Shown here: in pieces, positions 1 through 7,700 of the stretch | Numbering within the stretch: position 1 is the first letter of the stretch | How the letters are laid out: every line of letters starts with the position of its first letter | Origin: Haliea sp964022665 | GTDB lineage: Bacteria; Pseudomonadota; Gammaproteobacteria; Pseudomonadales; Halieaceae | Direction: 5' to 3' | Assembly: GCA_964022665.1 (NCBI GenBank) | Contig: CAXIDF010000017.1 | Location: 26,628-90,627 of the forward strand | Length of the DNA stretch: 64,000 nt | Program-made: the position numbers and the translations under genes | The notes under the pieces: generated by a model | Database searches by the model: none | What the model was told of the DNA's origin: nothing | What the model saw: the letters and a program-made list of their open reading frames with translations, nothing else

Positions 1-864
1 GGCGCGATCGCTTCGCCGCAACTGCTGATGCTCTCGGGCATCGGGCCCGCCGAACACCTGCGTGAGCATGGCATAGAGCCCGTGCTCGATTTGCCGGGCG
101 TTGGCCAGAATCTGCAGGACCACCTCGCCGCCACCGTAAAGTTCACCTCCCCGGCAAAAATATCGCTGTTCAAGTACCTCAACCCGCTGCGTGGCGCTTT
201 GGCTCTCGCCCGCTATACCCTGCTGCGTAGTGGCCCACTGGCGGACCCCGGCATGGAGGCGGTGGCCTACCTGAAATCGGACCCCTCCCTGGCGGACCCG
301 GACATCAAATTACTCCTGCTGCTTGCGCTCTATCGCAACCACGGCCGCGAGCTGATTCCCCAGCACGGTTTCGGCGTGCACATCAATGTCGTCAAGCCCG
401 ACAGCTGCGGCTCCCTGAGACTGGCCAGCGCCGACCCGGCGGCACCGCCGCTGATCGACCAGAACTACCTGGCCAGCGAACGTGACCGCGACATCCTGCG
501 CAAGGGTATTCGCCTGGCGCGGGAAATATTCAGCCAGCCTGCCTTCGATCGCTGGCGCGGGCACGAACTCGACCCCGGTGTTGACGTGCAGAGCGACGCC
601 GAGATCGACCGCTATATTCGCCAACAGGCGGACGCCGACTACCACGCCTGCGGCACCTGCAGAATGGGCACGGACGAAATGGCGGTGGTAGACCCGCAAC
701 TGCGCCTGCGCGGCATCAACGGGCTGCGGGTGGTTGACGCCTCGGTCATGCCGCGGCTGGTCAGCGGCAACACCAACATGCCGGTCATCATGGCTGCGGA
801 GAAAGCGGCGGATCTCATCGCTGGCAAAACAAACACAGAGGTGCAGTCTAGGCCTTCAGGGTAA
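1..864 (+). CDS. GMC-family oxidoreductase (C-terminal part)
   Basis: Partial gene: the reading frame is open from base 1, so the N-terminal FAD-binding half lies outside the window. The 287 visible residues start with GAIASPQLLMLSGIG, the second GMC oxidoreductase signature. The active-site region HACGTCRMG follows near nt 643, and a C-terminal SGNTNMPVIMAAEKAADLI supplies the second catalytic position (Asn in place of His, as in many alcohol-type members). The family oxidises alcohols or choline-like substrates with FAD; the substrate cannot be read from this fragment. Its last 17 bp overlap the convergent SRAP gene. Confidence 0.9.
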   Translation, partial: GAIASPQLLMLSGIGPAEHLREHGIEPVLDLPGVGQNLQDHLAATVKFTSPAKISLFKYLNPLRGALALARYTLLRSGPLADPGMEAVAYLKSDPSLADPDIKLLLLLALYRNHGRELIPQHGFGVHINVVKPDSCGSLRLASADPAAPPLIDQNYLASERDRDILRKGIRLAREIFSQPAFDRWRGHELDPGVDVQSDAEIDRYIRQQADADYHACGTCRMGTDEMAVVDPQLRLRGINGLRVVDASVMPRLVSGNTNMPVIMAAEKAADLIAGKTNTEVQSRPSG

Positions 865-1516
865 CCGAGTCATTGATGGGCTCGAACAGCTCGGGATCTT
901 TTTCTGTAGACCTGCCCACAGCCTTGCTGACGGGGTACAGCGCCAGGTTGTATTTGAGTACAGGCGCCAGGATAGGGTCGTTCGGGTCAATAGACTGGGT
1001 ATTGTCCAACCAGCGAGCGCGCTCCTGCTGCGTTAGCATCACCGGCATTCTGTTGTGCCAGGGCCGGAAAGCATCAGCAGCCTGTGTGGTAACCAGCGTG
1101 CAGGACAGTAATGGCGCCTCAGCGCCGTGCCAGACGTCCCAGAGCGCGGCTACGGCGATGGTTTGCTCGTCATTGGTGATAACCCACGGCTGCTTCTGGC
1201 CGCTCTCCGCCCGCCATTCGATGAAGTTCGACATGGGCACAATGCCGCGCTGTGATCGAAACGGCTTCCTGAAGGCTGGACTGCCTGCCAGCGATTCGGC
1301 GCGGGCGTTAAACATGCTGTATTTCGTGTCGACCTCTTTCGCCCAGGAAGGCACTAGCCACCAGCGCGCAAAATCGGCATGACCCTCATGGAGCAGCAAC
1401 ACATCTTCGGTCGGCGCAACGTTGTAGCGCGGCTCTGGCAGCGTGAGGCCAATGTTCAGCTCATCCAGAAGTCCCTGGAGACCAGGCAGGTGAGTAATGT
1501 TGAAGCGGCCGCACAT
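848..1516 (-). CDS. SOS response-associated peptidase (SRAP/YedK/HMCES family)
   Basis: A 222-residue single-domain SRAP protein. After Met removal, Cys2 of MCGRFN would form the thiazolidine cross-link to abasic sites in single-stranded DNA. The other expected active-site residues are present: Asn70 (NARAE), Glu100 (NFIEW) and His154 (HNRMP). The family shields AP sites from strand breakage and can release itself. Its 3' end overlaps the convergent GMC gene by 17 bp, so no dedicated terminator separates them. I see no LexA-type box upstream despite the family name. Confidence 0.95.
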   Translation of the reverse strand: MCGRFNITHLPGLQGLLDELNIGLTLPEPRYNVAPTEDVLLLHEGHADFARWWLVPSWAKEVDTKYSMFNARAESLAGSPAFRKPFRSQRGIVPMSNFIEWRAESGQKQPWVITNDEQTIAVAALWDVWHGAEAPLLSCTLVTTQAADAFRPWHNRMPVMLTQQERARWLDNTQSIDPNDPILAPVLKYNLALYPVSKAVGRSTEKDPELFEPINDSVTLKA

Positions 1517-1628
1517 GCCCGCACCTTAGTACAGATCCGGCGAAACTGCGAAAAGTAGTTGTCTTTTGGGGTTTACAGGCATAGCAATGCCCCGGAGTGA
1601 TGCCGGAGTACGCTATTCAATAGGGGGA

Positions 1629-1702
1629 TGGAGGCTCGGGTCGGAATCGAACCGGCGTTGACGGATTTGCAATCCGCTGCATAACCACTCTGCCACCGAG
1701 CC
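1629..1702 (-). tRNA. tRNA-Cys (anticodon GCA)
   Basis: A 74-nt cloverleaf on the minus strand. The acceptor stem GGCTCGG pairs with CCGAGCC, the anticodon loop carries GCA, the T-arm contains GGTTCGATTCC, and the 3' CCA is encoded (TGG at 1629-1631 on the plus strand). It lies 35 bp downstream of tRNA-Gly in the same operon, as in the conserved pgsA-glyW-cysT arrangement of gammaproteobacteria. Confidence 0.97.
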
Positions 1703-1737
1703 TTGATCGTCTCTGCACCAGACGGTACAGAAGGGGT

Positions 1738-1813
1738 TGGAGCGGGAAACCGGGTTCGAACCGGCGACCTCAACCTTGGCAAGGTTGCGCTCTACCAACT
1801 GAGCTATTCCCGC
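1738..1813 (-). tRNA. tRNA-Gly (anticodon GCC)
   Basis: A 76-nt complete cloverleaf on the minus strand. The acceptor stem GCGGGAA pairs with TTCCCGC, the anticodon GCC sits between CAACCTT and AAGGTTG, and a standard GGTTCGAACCC T-arm and encoded CCA are present. It follows the truncated tRNA-Gly copy at 1874-1919 and precedes tRNA-Cys in the operon driven by the promoter at 1955-1982. Confidence 0.97.
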
Positions 1814-1873
1814 TTTACTGCTTCGTTACTACTTCATCCCTGGTCGCCGGAACCGTCGAGGCTGCGCGCCCCG

Positions 1874-1919
1874 CCTCAACCTTGGCAAGGTTGCGCTCTA
1901 CCAACTGAGCTATTCCCGC
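1874..1919 (-). pseudogene. Truncated tRNA-Gly duplicate (5' half only)
   Basis: These 46 bp are identical to the 5' part of the intact tRNA-Gly (1768-1813), offset by exactly 106 bp. The copy covers the 5' acceptor strand, D-arm and whole anticodon arm with GCC. Identity stops in the variable loop; the T-arm, 3' acceptor strand and CCA are absent, so it cannot form a normal tRNA. It is the first element downstream of the operon promoter and would be co-transcribed with the functional tRNAs. It is either a duplication remnant or a tRNA-half-like leader; the sequence cannot tell which. Confidence 0.85.
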
Positions 1920-1954
1920 GTCTCAGACGTCCCGAGGGCCGCATGAGGGCGCCT

Positions 1955-1982
1955 ATTCTAGGGCCTGTAACGTCCCTGTCAA
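1955..1982 (-). promoter_or_regulatory. Sigma70 promoter of the tRNA-Gly/tRNA-Cys operon
   Basis: On the minus strand, a perfect -35 TTGACA (1977-1982) and a -10 TAGAAT (1955-1960) are separated by 16 bp. A GC-rich discriminator (AGGCGCCC) follows, as is typical of stable-RNA promoters under stringent control. Transcription should start near 1948, about 30 bp upstream of the truncated tRNA-Gly. Confidence 0.8.
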
Positions 1983-1996
1983 GAACAATGCGGGGC

Positions 1997-2557
1997 TCAG
2001 CGCCCCTTCATCACTTCCGCCGCGGCGCGCAGGTAAATCACCATGGACCAGAGTGTGAGCACGGCGGCCGCATACAGCATGAGGTAGCACAGCGCCTGCA
2101 GCCAATTCTCGTGCACTACCGGGTCAATCGCCAGCAGGCCGATAATGGCGATCATCTGAAAGGCCGTTTTCACTTTGCCGATATAGGACACTGCTACCGA
2201 GGTACGCTGCCCCAGTTCCGCCATCCATTCACGCAACGCGGATACCACAATCTCGCGGCCAATGATGACGCTGGCAGCCAGAGTGAGCAGGATCGTGTTA
2301 TGGCGCTCCACCAGTAGCACCAGGGCCACGGCGACCATCAATTTGTCGGCTACCGGGTCCAGGAATGCGCCGAACTTGGTCATTTGCCCCAGGCGCCGCG
2401 CAAGGTAGCCGTCCAGCCAGTCTGTCACCGCGGCTACAGTGAATATGCCCGCCGCCACCAGCAGATGGTGCTGGAATGGCAGGTAGAACACCACCACCAG
2501 CACCGGGATGAGGAGAATACGCATCATGGTCAGCGCGTTGGGTATATTGATACTCAA
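1997..2557 (-). CDS. pgsA: CDP-diacylglycerol-glycerol-3-phosphate 3-phosphatidyltransferase
   Basis: Makes phosphatidylglycerophosphate from CDP-diacylglycerol and glycerol-3-phosphate in the inner membrane. The CDP-alcohol phosphatidyltransferase motif D-x2-DG-x2-AR-x8-G-x3-D-x3-D is intact at residues 46-71 (DWLDGYLAR through DPVAD), among several membrane segments. I chose a TTG start (codon for residue 1 at 2557) because it gives 186 residues, the usual length, beginning SINIPNALT like family members, and leaves 16 bp after uvrC. A longer frame from 2635 would overlap uvrC and add an unrelated leader. The order uvrC-pgsA-tRNA-Gly-tRNA-Cys is conserved in gammaproteobacteria. Confidence 0.95.
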   Translation of the reverse strand: MSINIPNALTMMRILLIPVLVVVFYLPFQHHLLVAAGIFTVAAVTDWLDGYLARRLGQMTKFGAFLDPVADKLMVAVALVLLVERHNTILLTLAASVIIGREIVVSALREWMAELGQRTSVAVSYIGKVKTAFQMIAIIGLLAIDPVVHENWLQALCYLMLYAAAVLTLWSMVIYLRAAAEVMKGR

Positions 2558-2573
2558 AAGGACGTTTGCTCCA

Positions 2574-4400
2574 TTACTGGCCAGTGCCGTGCAGGTGATC
2601 GTATATCTGTTGCGCGAGGGTCGCACTAATTCCATTGATTTTTTTCAGCTCGTCGACGTTGGCATTCGCCACGCCACTGGCGCTGCCAAAGTGGCGCAGC
2701 AGCTCACGGCGACGTTTGGCACCCACGCCGGGAATGCCCTCCAGCGAAGAGCGTTGCCGCGCCTTGTCCCTGCGCGCGCGGTGCCCGGTAATGGCAAAGC
2801 GGTGAGCCTCATCCCGAATCGACTGTATCAGATGCAGCGCTGGACTATCGCCGCGCAACTGCTGCTCGGCGCCGGTGTTCCCACGAATCAGGGTTTCGAA
2901 GCCCGCCTTGCGAGTCACTCCCTTGGCCACACCGACGACCTCGATGGTGTTCAACTGCAGCGATTCAAGCACCTGCAAGGCCTGAGCGACCTGGCCCTTG
3001 CCGCCGTCGATAAACAAGATGTCGGGCAGGCTGGCCTCGCCCTCTTTCAAGCGCTTGTAACGCCGTTCCAGAGCCTGTTGCATGGCGGCATAGTCATCGC
3101 CCCCGGTGATGCCCTCGATGTTGAAACGCCGATAGTCCGCTTTGCGCGGCCCGTTCTGGTCGAATACCACGCAGGAAGCAACCGTTGCCTCCCCGGAGCT
3201 GTGGCTGATGTCAAAGCATTCCATGCGCTCTGGCAGTGCGGGCAGGCTGAGCAACTCCTGCAGCGCCTGCAGTCGCTCCAGCGTGGACTGCCGGCCTGCC
3301 AGGTGCGACTGCAGGTTGGTCACTGCGGTTTGGCGGGCCAGCTGCAGCCATCTTGCGCGCGCATCGCGGACGCTGGCGCGAATTCGTACCCGACGGCCAG
3401 CCTGTTGGGTGAGCGCCGCCGCCAGAGCATCACTGTCTTCTGGTAGCTCGGTGACGATAATCTCACCCGGGATGGGGCGCCCGTCCGCCAGGTAGAACTG
3501 TGGCAGAAATGCCGCCAGCACTTCGCCACCTGTTTCGTCCAGCTTGAGCGGTGGATACCAGGTTTTGCTGCCGAGCACCTGCGCGTTACGCACAAACAGC
3601 ACTTGAACACAGGCCCGGCCACCCTCCACCGCCGCGGCAAGAATGTCGAGCTCCCCGCTGGCGCCTTCAATACCCTGGCTCGCCTGCACATGCTGTAGCT
3701 GGCTTATCTGGTCTCTATACACCGCAGCTTTTTCATACTCCAGCGCCGCGGCGGCCTGTTCCATGTCATCCGCCAGGCGCACCAGTAGCTCCTGCGACTT
3801 GCCACCGAGGAACAGCGCCGTGTTCTGCACCTGCTCGGCATAGTCCTCGGCAGAGACCAGATTGACGCAGGGCGCGGTGCAACGATCGATCTGGTGCTGC
3901 AGGCAGGGTCGCGAGCGGTTGCGAAAGAAGCTGTCCTCACACTGGCGCACACGGAACACTTTTTGCAGGAAATGCAGCGATTCGCGCACTGCGGAAGCCG
4001 ATGGGTAAGGGCCGAAGTAACTGCCTTTGCGGCGCTTGCGCCCACGATGCATGCTCAGGCGGGGAAACTCGTCTTCGCTCGACAGGAATATATAGGGGTA
4101 GGATTTATCGTCACGCAGCAGGATATTGTAAGGTGGACGGTGACTCTTGATCAGGTTGTGCTCAAGCAGCAGCGCGTCCACTTCCGTTGAGGTCACGGTT
4201 ACCTGGATGTCGTGTATGCGCGCAACCAGCGCCATGGTCTTGGTGGTCAGGCCACTGGCGCGGAAATAGCTGCTGACGCGTGCGCGCAGGTTGCGCGCCT
4301 TACCGACATACAGCAGTTCACCATTGGCATCGTACATCTGGTACACACCGGGGCGCGTGGTGAGCTGCTTGAGAAAGCTCTCTGCGTCGAAGGTGCTCAC
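2574..4400 (-). CDS. uvrC: Excinuclease ABC subunit C
   Basis: The 608-residue dual-incision nuclease of nucleotide excision repair. It has an N-terminal GIY-YIG domain (GVYQMYDANGELLYVGKARN, about residues 18-38), a central UVR motif (about 200-235) for UvrB binding, an RNase H-like endonuclease domain (MECFDISHSSGE region), and a C-terminal helix-hairpin-helix pair (LEGIPGVGAKRRRELLRHFG). It starts with GTG at 4400, overlapping the murB stop by 4 bp (GTGA) with GGAGAGGAG as ribosome-binding site, which indicates translational coupling. Confidence 0.97.
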   Translation of the reverse strand: MSTFDAESFLKQLTTRPGVYQMYDANGELLYVGKARNLRARVSSYFRASGLTTKTMALVARIHDIQVTVTSTEVDALLLEHNLIKSHRPPYNILLRDDKSYPYIFLSSEDEFPRLSMHRGRKRRKGSYFGPYPSASAVRESLHFLQKVFRVRQCEDSFFRNRSRPCLQHQIDRCTAPCVNLVSAEDYAEQVQNTALFLGGKSQELLVRLADDMEQAAAALEYEKAAVYRDQISQLQHVQASQGIEGASGELDILAAAVEGGRACVQVLFVRNAQVLGSKTWYPPLKLDETGGEVLAAFLPQFYLADGRPIPGEIIVTELPEDSDALAAALTQQAGRRVRIRASVRDARARWLQLARQTAVTNLQSHLAGRQSTLERLQALQELLSLPALPERMECFDISHSSGEATVASCVVFDQNGPRKADYRRFNIEGITGGDDYAAMQQALERRYKRLKEGEASLPDILFIDGGKGQVAQALQVLESLQLNTIEVVGVAKGVTRKAGFETLIRGNTGAEQQLRGDSPALHLIQSIRDEAHRFAITGHRARRDKARQRSSLEGIPGVGAKRRRELLRHFGSASGVANANVDELKKINGISATLAQQIYDHLHGTGQ

Positions 4401-5425
4401 CGCTCCTCTCCATACACGCGTGGCTCAAGCTCCAGCTGAACGCCAAACCGTTGCAGTACCGATGCCTGAATTTCTCTCGCCAGCGCCAATAACGTCGGCG
4501 CGGCGTCCGCACCGTAATTCACCAACACCAACGCGTGCCCTGGATGCACACCAACCGCGCCCGCACGGTGGCCCTTCCAGCCTGTCTGCTCGATCAACCA
4601 GGCCGCCGCCAATTTACACTTGCCATCGCTGTCGGGGAAGACAGGCAAGTCCGGATGCTGGCGACTGAGAGCATCGGCCAACGCGTGTGGCACAATGGGA
4701 TTCTTGAAGAAGCTACCCGCATTGGGCTCGATAGCTGGATCCGGCAGGCGCGCCCGACGCAATGCCACAACCGCATCGAACACCTGCTGCGGCGTTGCGC
4801 TGTCGGTGCAACCAGCCCGCTGCAATGCGTCTGCCAGTGCCGGGTAGTTGGTATTGGCTGTTGGTGTTCTGGCCAGTTGCAAATCCACCTGGGTGATGAC
4901 GACACTGTCCACAAGGCCTTGTTTGAACACACTGTCACGGTAGCCGAACTCGCACTCGGCGCCGCTGAGCGTCAGGTAGCTGCCGTCGTTGATGCGCCTG
5001 GCGTGCACCGCGACAACGAAAGACGCAAATTCAGAGCCATAGGCACCGATGTTTTGAATGGGGGCCGCACCCACCGTGCCTGGAATCAGGGCCAGATTCT
5101 CCAGGCCGTAATATCCGTTGGCGAGCGACCAGACCACGAGGGCATGCCAGTTCTCACCGGCACCCACGCGCAGCGTGACGTACTCCCCGTTGTCCTCAAG
5201 TACTTCCCTACCCGGCACCTGCACCAGCAGCGCCAATGCGCGCAAGCGAGGCTGCAGCACAACGTTACTGCCCTCCCCCAGTGGCAACACCGGCAGAGCT
5301 TTCGCGCGTGCCCAGGCCAGTGCCTCATCCACCTCGGCCAGTGAGCGTACGCTGTGTACGGCGGTTGCCTGAGAAAACAGGCGCAGGCTGTTGGCTGGCT
5401 GCCCCGGTGGGTATTGCTCAGTCAT
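4397..5425 (-). CDS. murB: UDP-N-acetylenolpyruvoylglucosamine reductase
   Basis: FAD/NADPH-dependent reduction step of UDP-MurNAc synthesis in the cytoplasm; 342 residues. Family residues are visible: GEGSNV (50-55, FAD-binding), NIGAYGSE (125-132), Arg163, Ser238 (in NAGSFFKNP) and Glu334 (in LELEPRVYG), matching the catalytic Arg/Ser/Glu set of E. coli MurB. The ATG at 5425 is chosen. The frame is open further upstream but translates there to low-complexity shadow of the phosphatase gene. It overlaps the phosphatase stop by 8 bp and uvrC by 4 bp. Confidence 0.96.
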   Translation of the reverse strand: MTEQYPPGQPANSLRLFSQATAVHSVRSLAEVDEALAWARAKALPVLPLGEGSNVVLQPRLRALALLVQVPGREVLEDNGEYVTLRVGAGENWHALVVWSLANGYYGLENLALIPGTVGAAPIQNIGAYGSEFASFVVAVHARRINDGSYLTLSGAECEFGYRDSVFKQGLVDSVVITQVDLQLARTPTANTNYPALADALQRAGCTDSATPQQVFDAVVALRRARLPDPAIEPNAGSFFKNPIVPHALADALSRQHPDLPVFPDSDGKCKLAAAWLIEQTGWKGHRAGAVGVHPGHALVLVNYGADAAPTLLALAREIQASVLQRFGVQLELEPRVYGEER

Positions 5426-5936
5426 GCTGTAGCATCGTTGCAAGGAGGCCCTCGCTGGCCGCTTCGACCAACTCCAGCACGCGCACAAATCCGTCCCCCG
5501 CACCGTAGTACGGATCGGGCACCTCGCGCTCGGGCACTTCAGCGGCGAAATCCAGGAAGAGCCCGATGTGCCCGGCGTAGTCCAAGGGCGCTTCGCGGCG
5601 CACGTTGTCGAGGTTGGATTCGTCCATCGCCAGTATGTAGTCGAAGGAGTAGAAGTCCTCCCAGCACAGCTGGCGCGCGCGCAAATCTTCCAGCGAGTAC
5701 CCACGACGGCGGGCCGCGGCAACGCTGCGCTCATCCGGCGCTTTGCCGATGTGCCATCCGGCGGTGCCGCAGGAGTCGGCCTCGATACGGCGCTCGAGCC
5801 CACGGGAGGCAAGCAGATGGCGAAACACCCCTTCCGCTGTGGGCGAGCGACAAATATTACCCAGACACACAAATAGCACACGTTGGGGTGTGGCCGGCTC
5901 AGGTGTGGCCGGCTGAGGTGTGTCTGGCTTACTCAC
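5418..5936 (-). CDS. Low-molecular-weight protein-tyrosine phosphatase
   Basis: A 172-residue cytoplasmic phosphatase with the signature VCLGNICRS: nucleophile Cys24 and Arg30 in C-x5-R. The general-acid Asp lies in the C-terminal DPYYGAG. It starts with GTG at 5936, overlapping the kdsB stop by 4 bp. An unusual N-terminal leader of about 18 residues consists of Pro/Thr-rich pentapeptides (KPDTP, QPATP, EPATP) encoded by a 15-bp tandem repeat. The kdsB-ptp-murB order is conserved in Pseudomonas. The substrate is unknown; homologues act on tyrosine kinases of polysaccharide export. Confidence 0.93.
   Translation of the reverse strand: MSKPDTPQPATPEPATPQRVLFVCLGNICRSPTAEGVFRHLLASRGLERRIEADSCGTAGWHIGKAPDERSVAAARRRGYSLEDLRARQLCWEDFYSFDYILAMDESNLDNVRREAPLDYAGHIGLFLDFAAEVPEREVPDPYYGAGDGFVRVLELVEAASEGLLATMLQHD
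5887..5931. repeat. Three 15-bp tandem repeats at the start of the phosphatase gene
   Basis: Three head-to-tail 15-bp units on the plus strand at 5887-5901, 5902-5916 and 5917-5931. The first two differ at one position (GGTGTGGCCGGCTCA and GGTGTGGCCGGCTGA); the third is diverged. In the phosphatase frame they encode the pentapeptides KPDTP, QPATP and EPATP directly after the start codon. Because the unit is a multiple of three, copy-number change would preserve the frame. Confidence 0.9.
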
Positions 5937-6697
5937 GCCTTTTCCTCAAAGCGGGCGCGAACTGCCAGCAAATCCTCGTGCGTGTCGACACCGGCTGGCA
6001 CCTCGGCCACTGCGTCGGCAACGTGGATCCCGACGCCGTGATACAGCGCGCGAAGCTGCTCCAGCTGTTCCAGCCGCTCCAGGGGAGCGGGCGACCAGCT
6101 CACGTATCGGCGCAGGAAGGCAACCCGGTAGGCGTAAATACCCACATGGCGCCACCAGCGGCCATTCTCGGGCAGGCCTGGGTCAGGCGCGGCGAAAGCA
6201 TCCCGGGGCCAGGGCACCGGGGCGCGACTGAAGTAGAGTGCCCGGCCCTGTGCATCAGCCACCACTTTCACCGCGTTCGGATTGCGCAGCTCCTCCACAC
6301 TCTCTATGGCGACACTCAGCGTGGCAATTTCGCAATCCCGGTGTGCCGCCAGGTTCGCCGCCACCTGGTCGATTACCGCGGGTGGAATCAGGGGTTCGTC
6401 GCCCTGCACGTTCACCACGATGGCATCATCTGGCAACTCGAGCAGGCGCACTACTTCTTCCAGTCGGTCCGTGCCGGAGGGGTGTTGGGGATCCGTCATC
6501 ACGGCCTCGGCACCGAACGCCGTGGCAGTACGGTATACGCGATCGTCATCCGTTGCTACCACCACGCGCTGGGCGCTGCTGCGCCGCGCCTGCTCCCAGA
6601 CATGCTGGAGCATGGGGCGGCCGGCGATATCCAGCAGTGGCTTGCCGGGCAGACGGGTAGAGGCATAGCGAGCGGGAATTACCACAGTGAAGTTCAT
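5933..6697 (-). CDS. kdsB: 3-deoxy-manno-octulosonate cytidylyltransferase (CMP-KDO synthetase)
   Basis: Activates KDO with CTP for lipopolysaccharide core synthesis. The 254-residue protein starts MNFTVVIPARYASTRLPGK, with the nucleotide-binding VIPAR and the lysine of PGKPLL; QGDEP (metal/CTP site) and DTHEDL near the C-terminus are also typical. The ATG at 6697 is chosen because it gives the usual length. The frame is open upstream but overlaps lpxK. Only 13 bp separate it from lpxK, so the small Trm112/YcaR gene found here in Pseudomonas and E. coli is absent. Confidence 0.96.
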   Translation of the reverse strand: MNFTVVIPARYASTRLPGKPLLDIAGRPMLQHVWEQARRSSAQRVVVATDDDRVYRTATAFGAEAVMTDPQHPSGTDRLEEVVRLLELPDDAIVVNVQGDEPLIPPAVIDQVAANLAAHRDCEIATLSVAIESVEELRNPNAVKVVADAQGRALYFSRAPVPWPRDAFAAPDPGLPENGRWWRHVGIYAYRVAFLRRYVSWSPAPLERLEQLEQLRALYHGVGIHVADAVAEVPAGVDTHEDLLAVRARFEEKA

Positions 6698-6710
6698 ATC
6701 GTGTTCAGGC

Positions 6711-7700
6711 TCAATGCGATTGGGTGGCCAGCGCGACGATGCGCTCGATGAGGTTATCCGGCAAGCGGGCACTGATCTTGAGATACCAGTGGTTTGCGGC
6801 GGCAAAACCGCGACATTTTACCGCGTCTTTCTCCGTCATGATAACCGGCGCCGCACCGAGGGCACTGAGGTCTGCCGCGCCATAGCAGTGATGGTCGGGG
6901 AAAGCATGCTCGACGACCTGGTAACCCATGCCACGCAGCGTGTTGAAAAACTGCTGCGGTTGCCCGATACCGGCGACCGCATGGACTTCGGCGCCCGACA
7001 CAGGCGCACTGCCCTGCGCTGCCGCTGCCACCGCAAACACACCATCCACGCTGTAGACCACCGACGTGTTCGCGTCCTCGCCGCCCCGCCAGAGCAGGGC
7101 ATCGACACTGCCCAGGCGGCTTTTGGGCTCGCGCAGAGGGCCCGCAGGGAGGCAGAACCCATTGCCTACGCCGCGCCCGGCATCCAGCAAGGCAATTTCA
7201 AGATCCCGGGCCAGCGCGTAGTGTTGCAGGCCATCATCGCACAACACCACATCCACCGACTGTTCGGCCAACAAGGCGCGCACCGCAGCCGGTCGATCAG
7301 GAGCCACCACACAGGGTGCGCCGGTGCGCTGAAATATCAGCAGTGGCTCGTCGCCGCAGTCGCTGGCGGTGCTGGCCGCGTTGACGCGATGTGGGAATGC
7401 GGCCGTGGGGACTGCCCCGTAGCCGCGGCTGACCACGCCCGGGCGCAGGCCACGCGCCTGCAGGGCTTCCACCAGGGCAATCACCACAGGCGTCTTGCCT
7501 GTGCCGCCCACGGTGATGTTGCCGACGATCACCACGGGCACGGGCGCACGGTATACGCGGCGCAGGCCCCAGCGGTAAGCGAGCCGCCGCAGGGCCATCG
7601 CGCTGCGGTAAGCCAGCTCCAGGGGACGCAGCAGCCACGCCCAGCGCGCACCTTCGTACCAGGCCCGCAACAGAGCCGCTTCCACGGGTGAGCTAGTCAC
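6711..7700 (-). CDS. lpxK: Tetraacyldisaccharide 4'-kinase
   Basis: Phosphorylates the 4' position of the lipid A disaccharide at the inner membrane. The Walker A region GNITVGGTGKTP is followed by SRGYG and the family motif DDGLQHYALARDLEI. The GTG start at 7700 gives 329 residues, the normal LpxK length; GGAG lies four bases upstream and the start overlaps the msbA stop by 8 bp. A more upstream start would lie deep inside msbA. The msbA-lpxK pair is the E. coli arrangement. Confidence 0.95.
   Translation of the reverse strand: MTSSPVEAALLRAWYEGARWAWLLRPLELAYRSAMALRRLAYRWGLRRVYRAPVPVVIVGNITVGGTGKTPVVIALVEALQARGLRPGVVSRGYGAVPTAAFPHRVNAASTASDCGDEPLLIFQRTGAPCVVAPDRPAAVRALLAEQSVDVVLCDDGLQHYALARDLEIALLDAGRGVGNGFCLPAGPLREPKSRLGSVDALLWRGGEDANTSVVYSVDGVFAVAAAAQGSAPVSGAEVHAVAGIGQPQQFFNTLRGMGYQVVEHAFPDHHCYGAADLSALGAAPVIMTEKDAVKCRGFAAANHWYLKISARLPDNLIERIVALATQSH

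Noticed and set aside
1578..1591. GGCAT-AGCA-ATGCC hairpin downstream of tRNA-Cys as terminator
   Set aside because: Short stem and no T-tract on the minus strand; support is too weak.
2630..2650. T-run near 2640 as a transcription terminator
   Set aside because: It encodes Lys-Lys in the UvrC C-terminus, and there is no stem.
5426..5881. Extended murB N-terminus reaching into the phosphatase gene
   Set aside because: The added 152 residues are out-of-frame phosphatase sequence; MurB starts normally at 5425.
5354..6751. Plus-strand open frame of 465 codons opposite kdsB and the phosphatase
   Set aside because: Arg/Ala-rich shadow with no domain; both genes on the other strand are certain.
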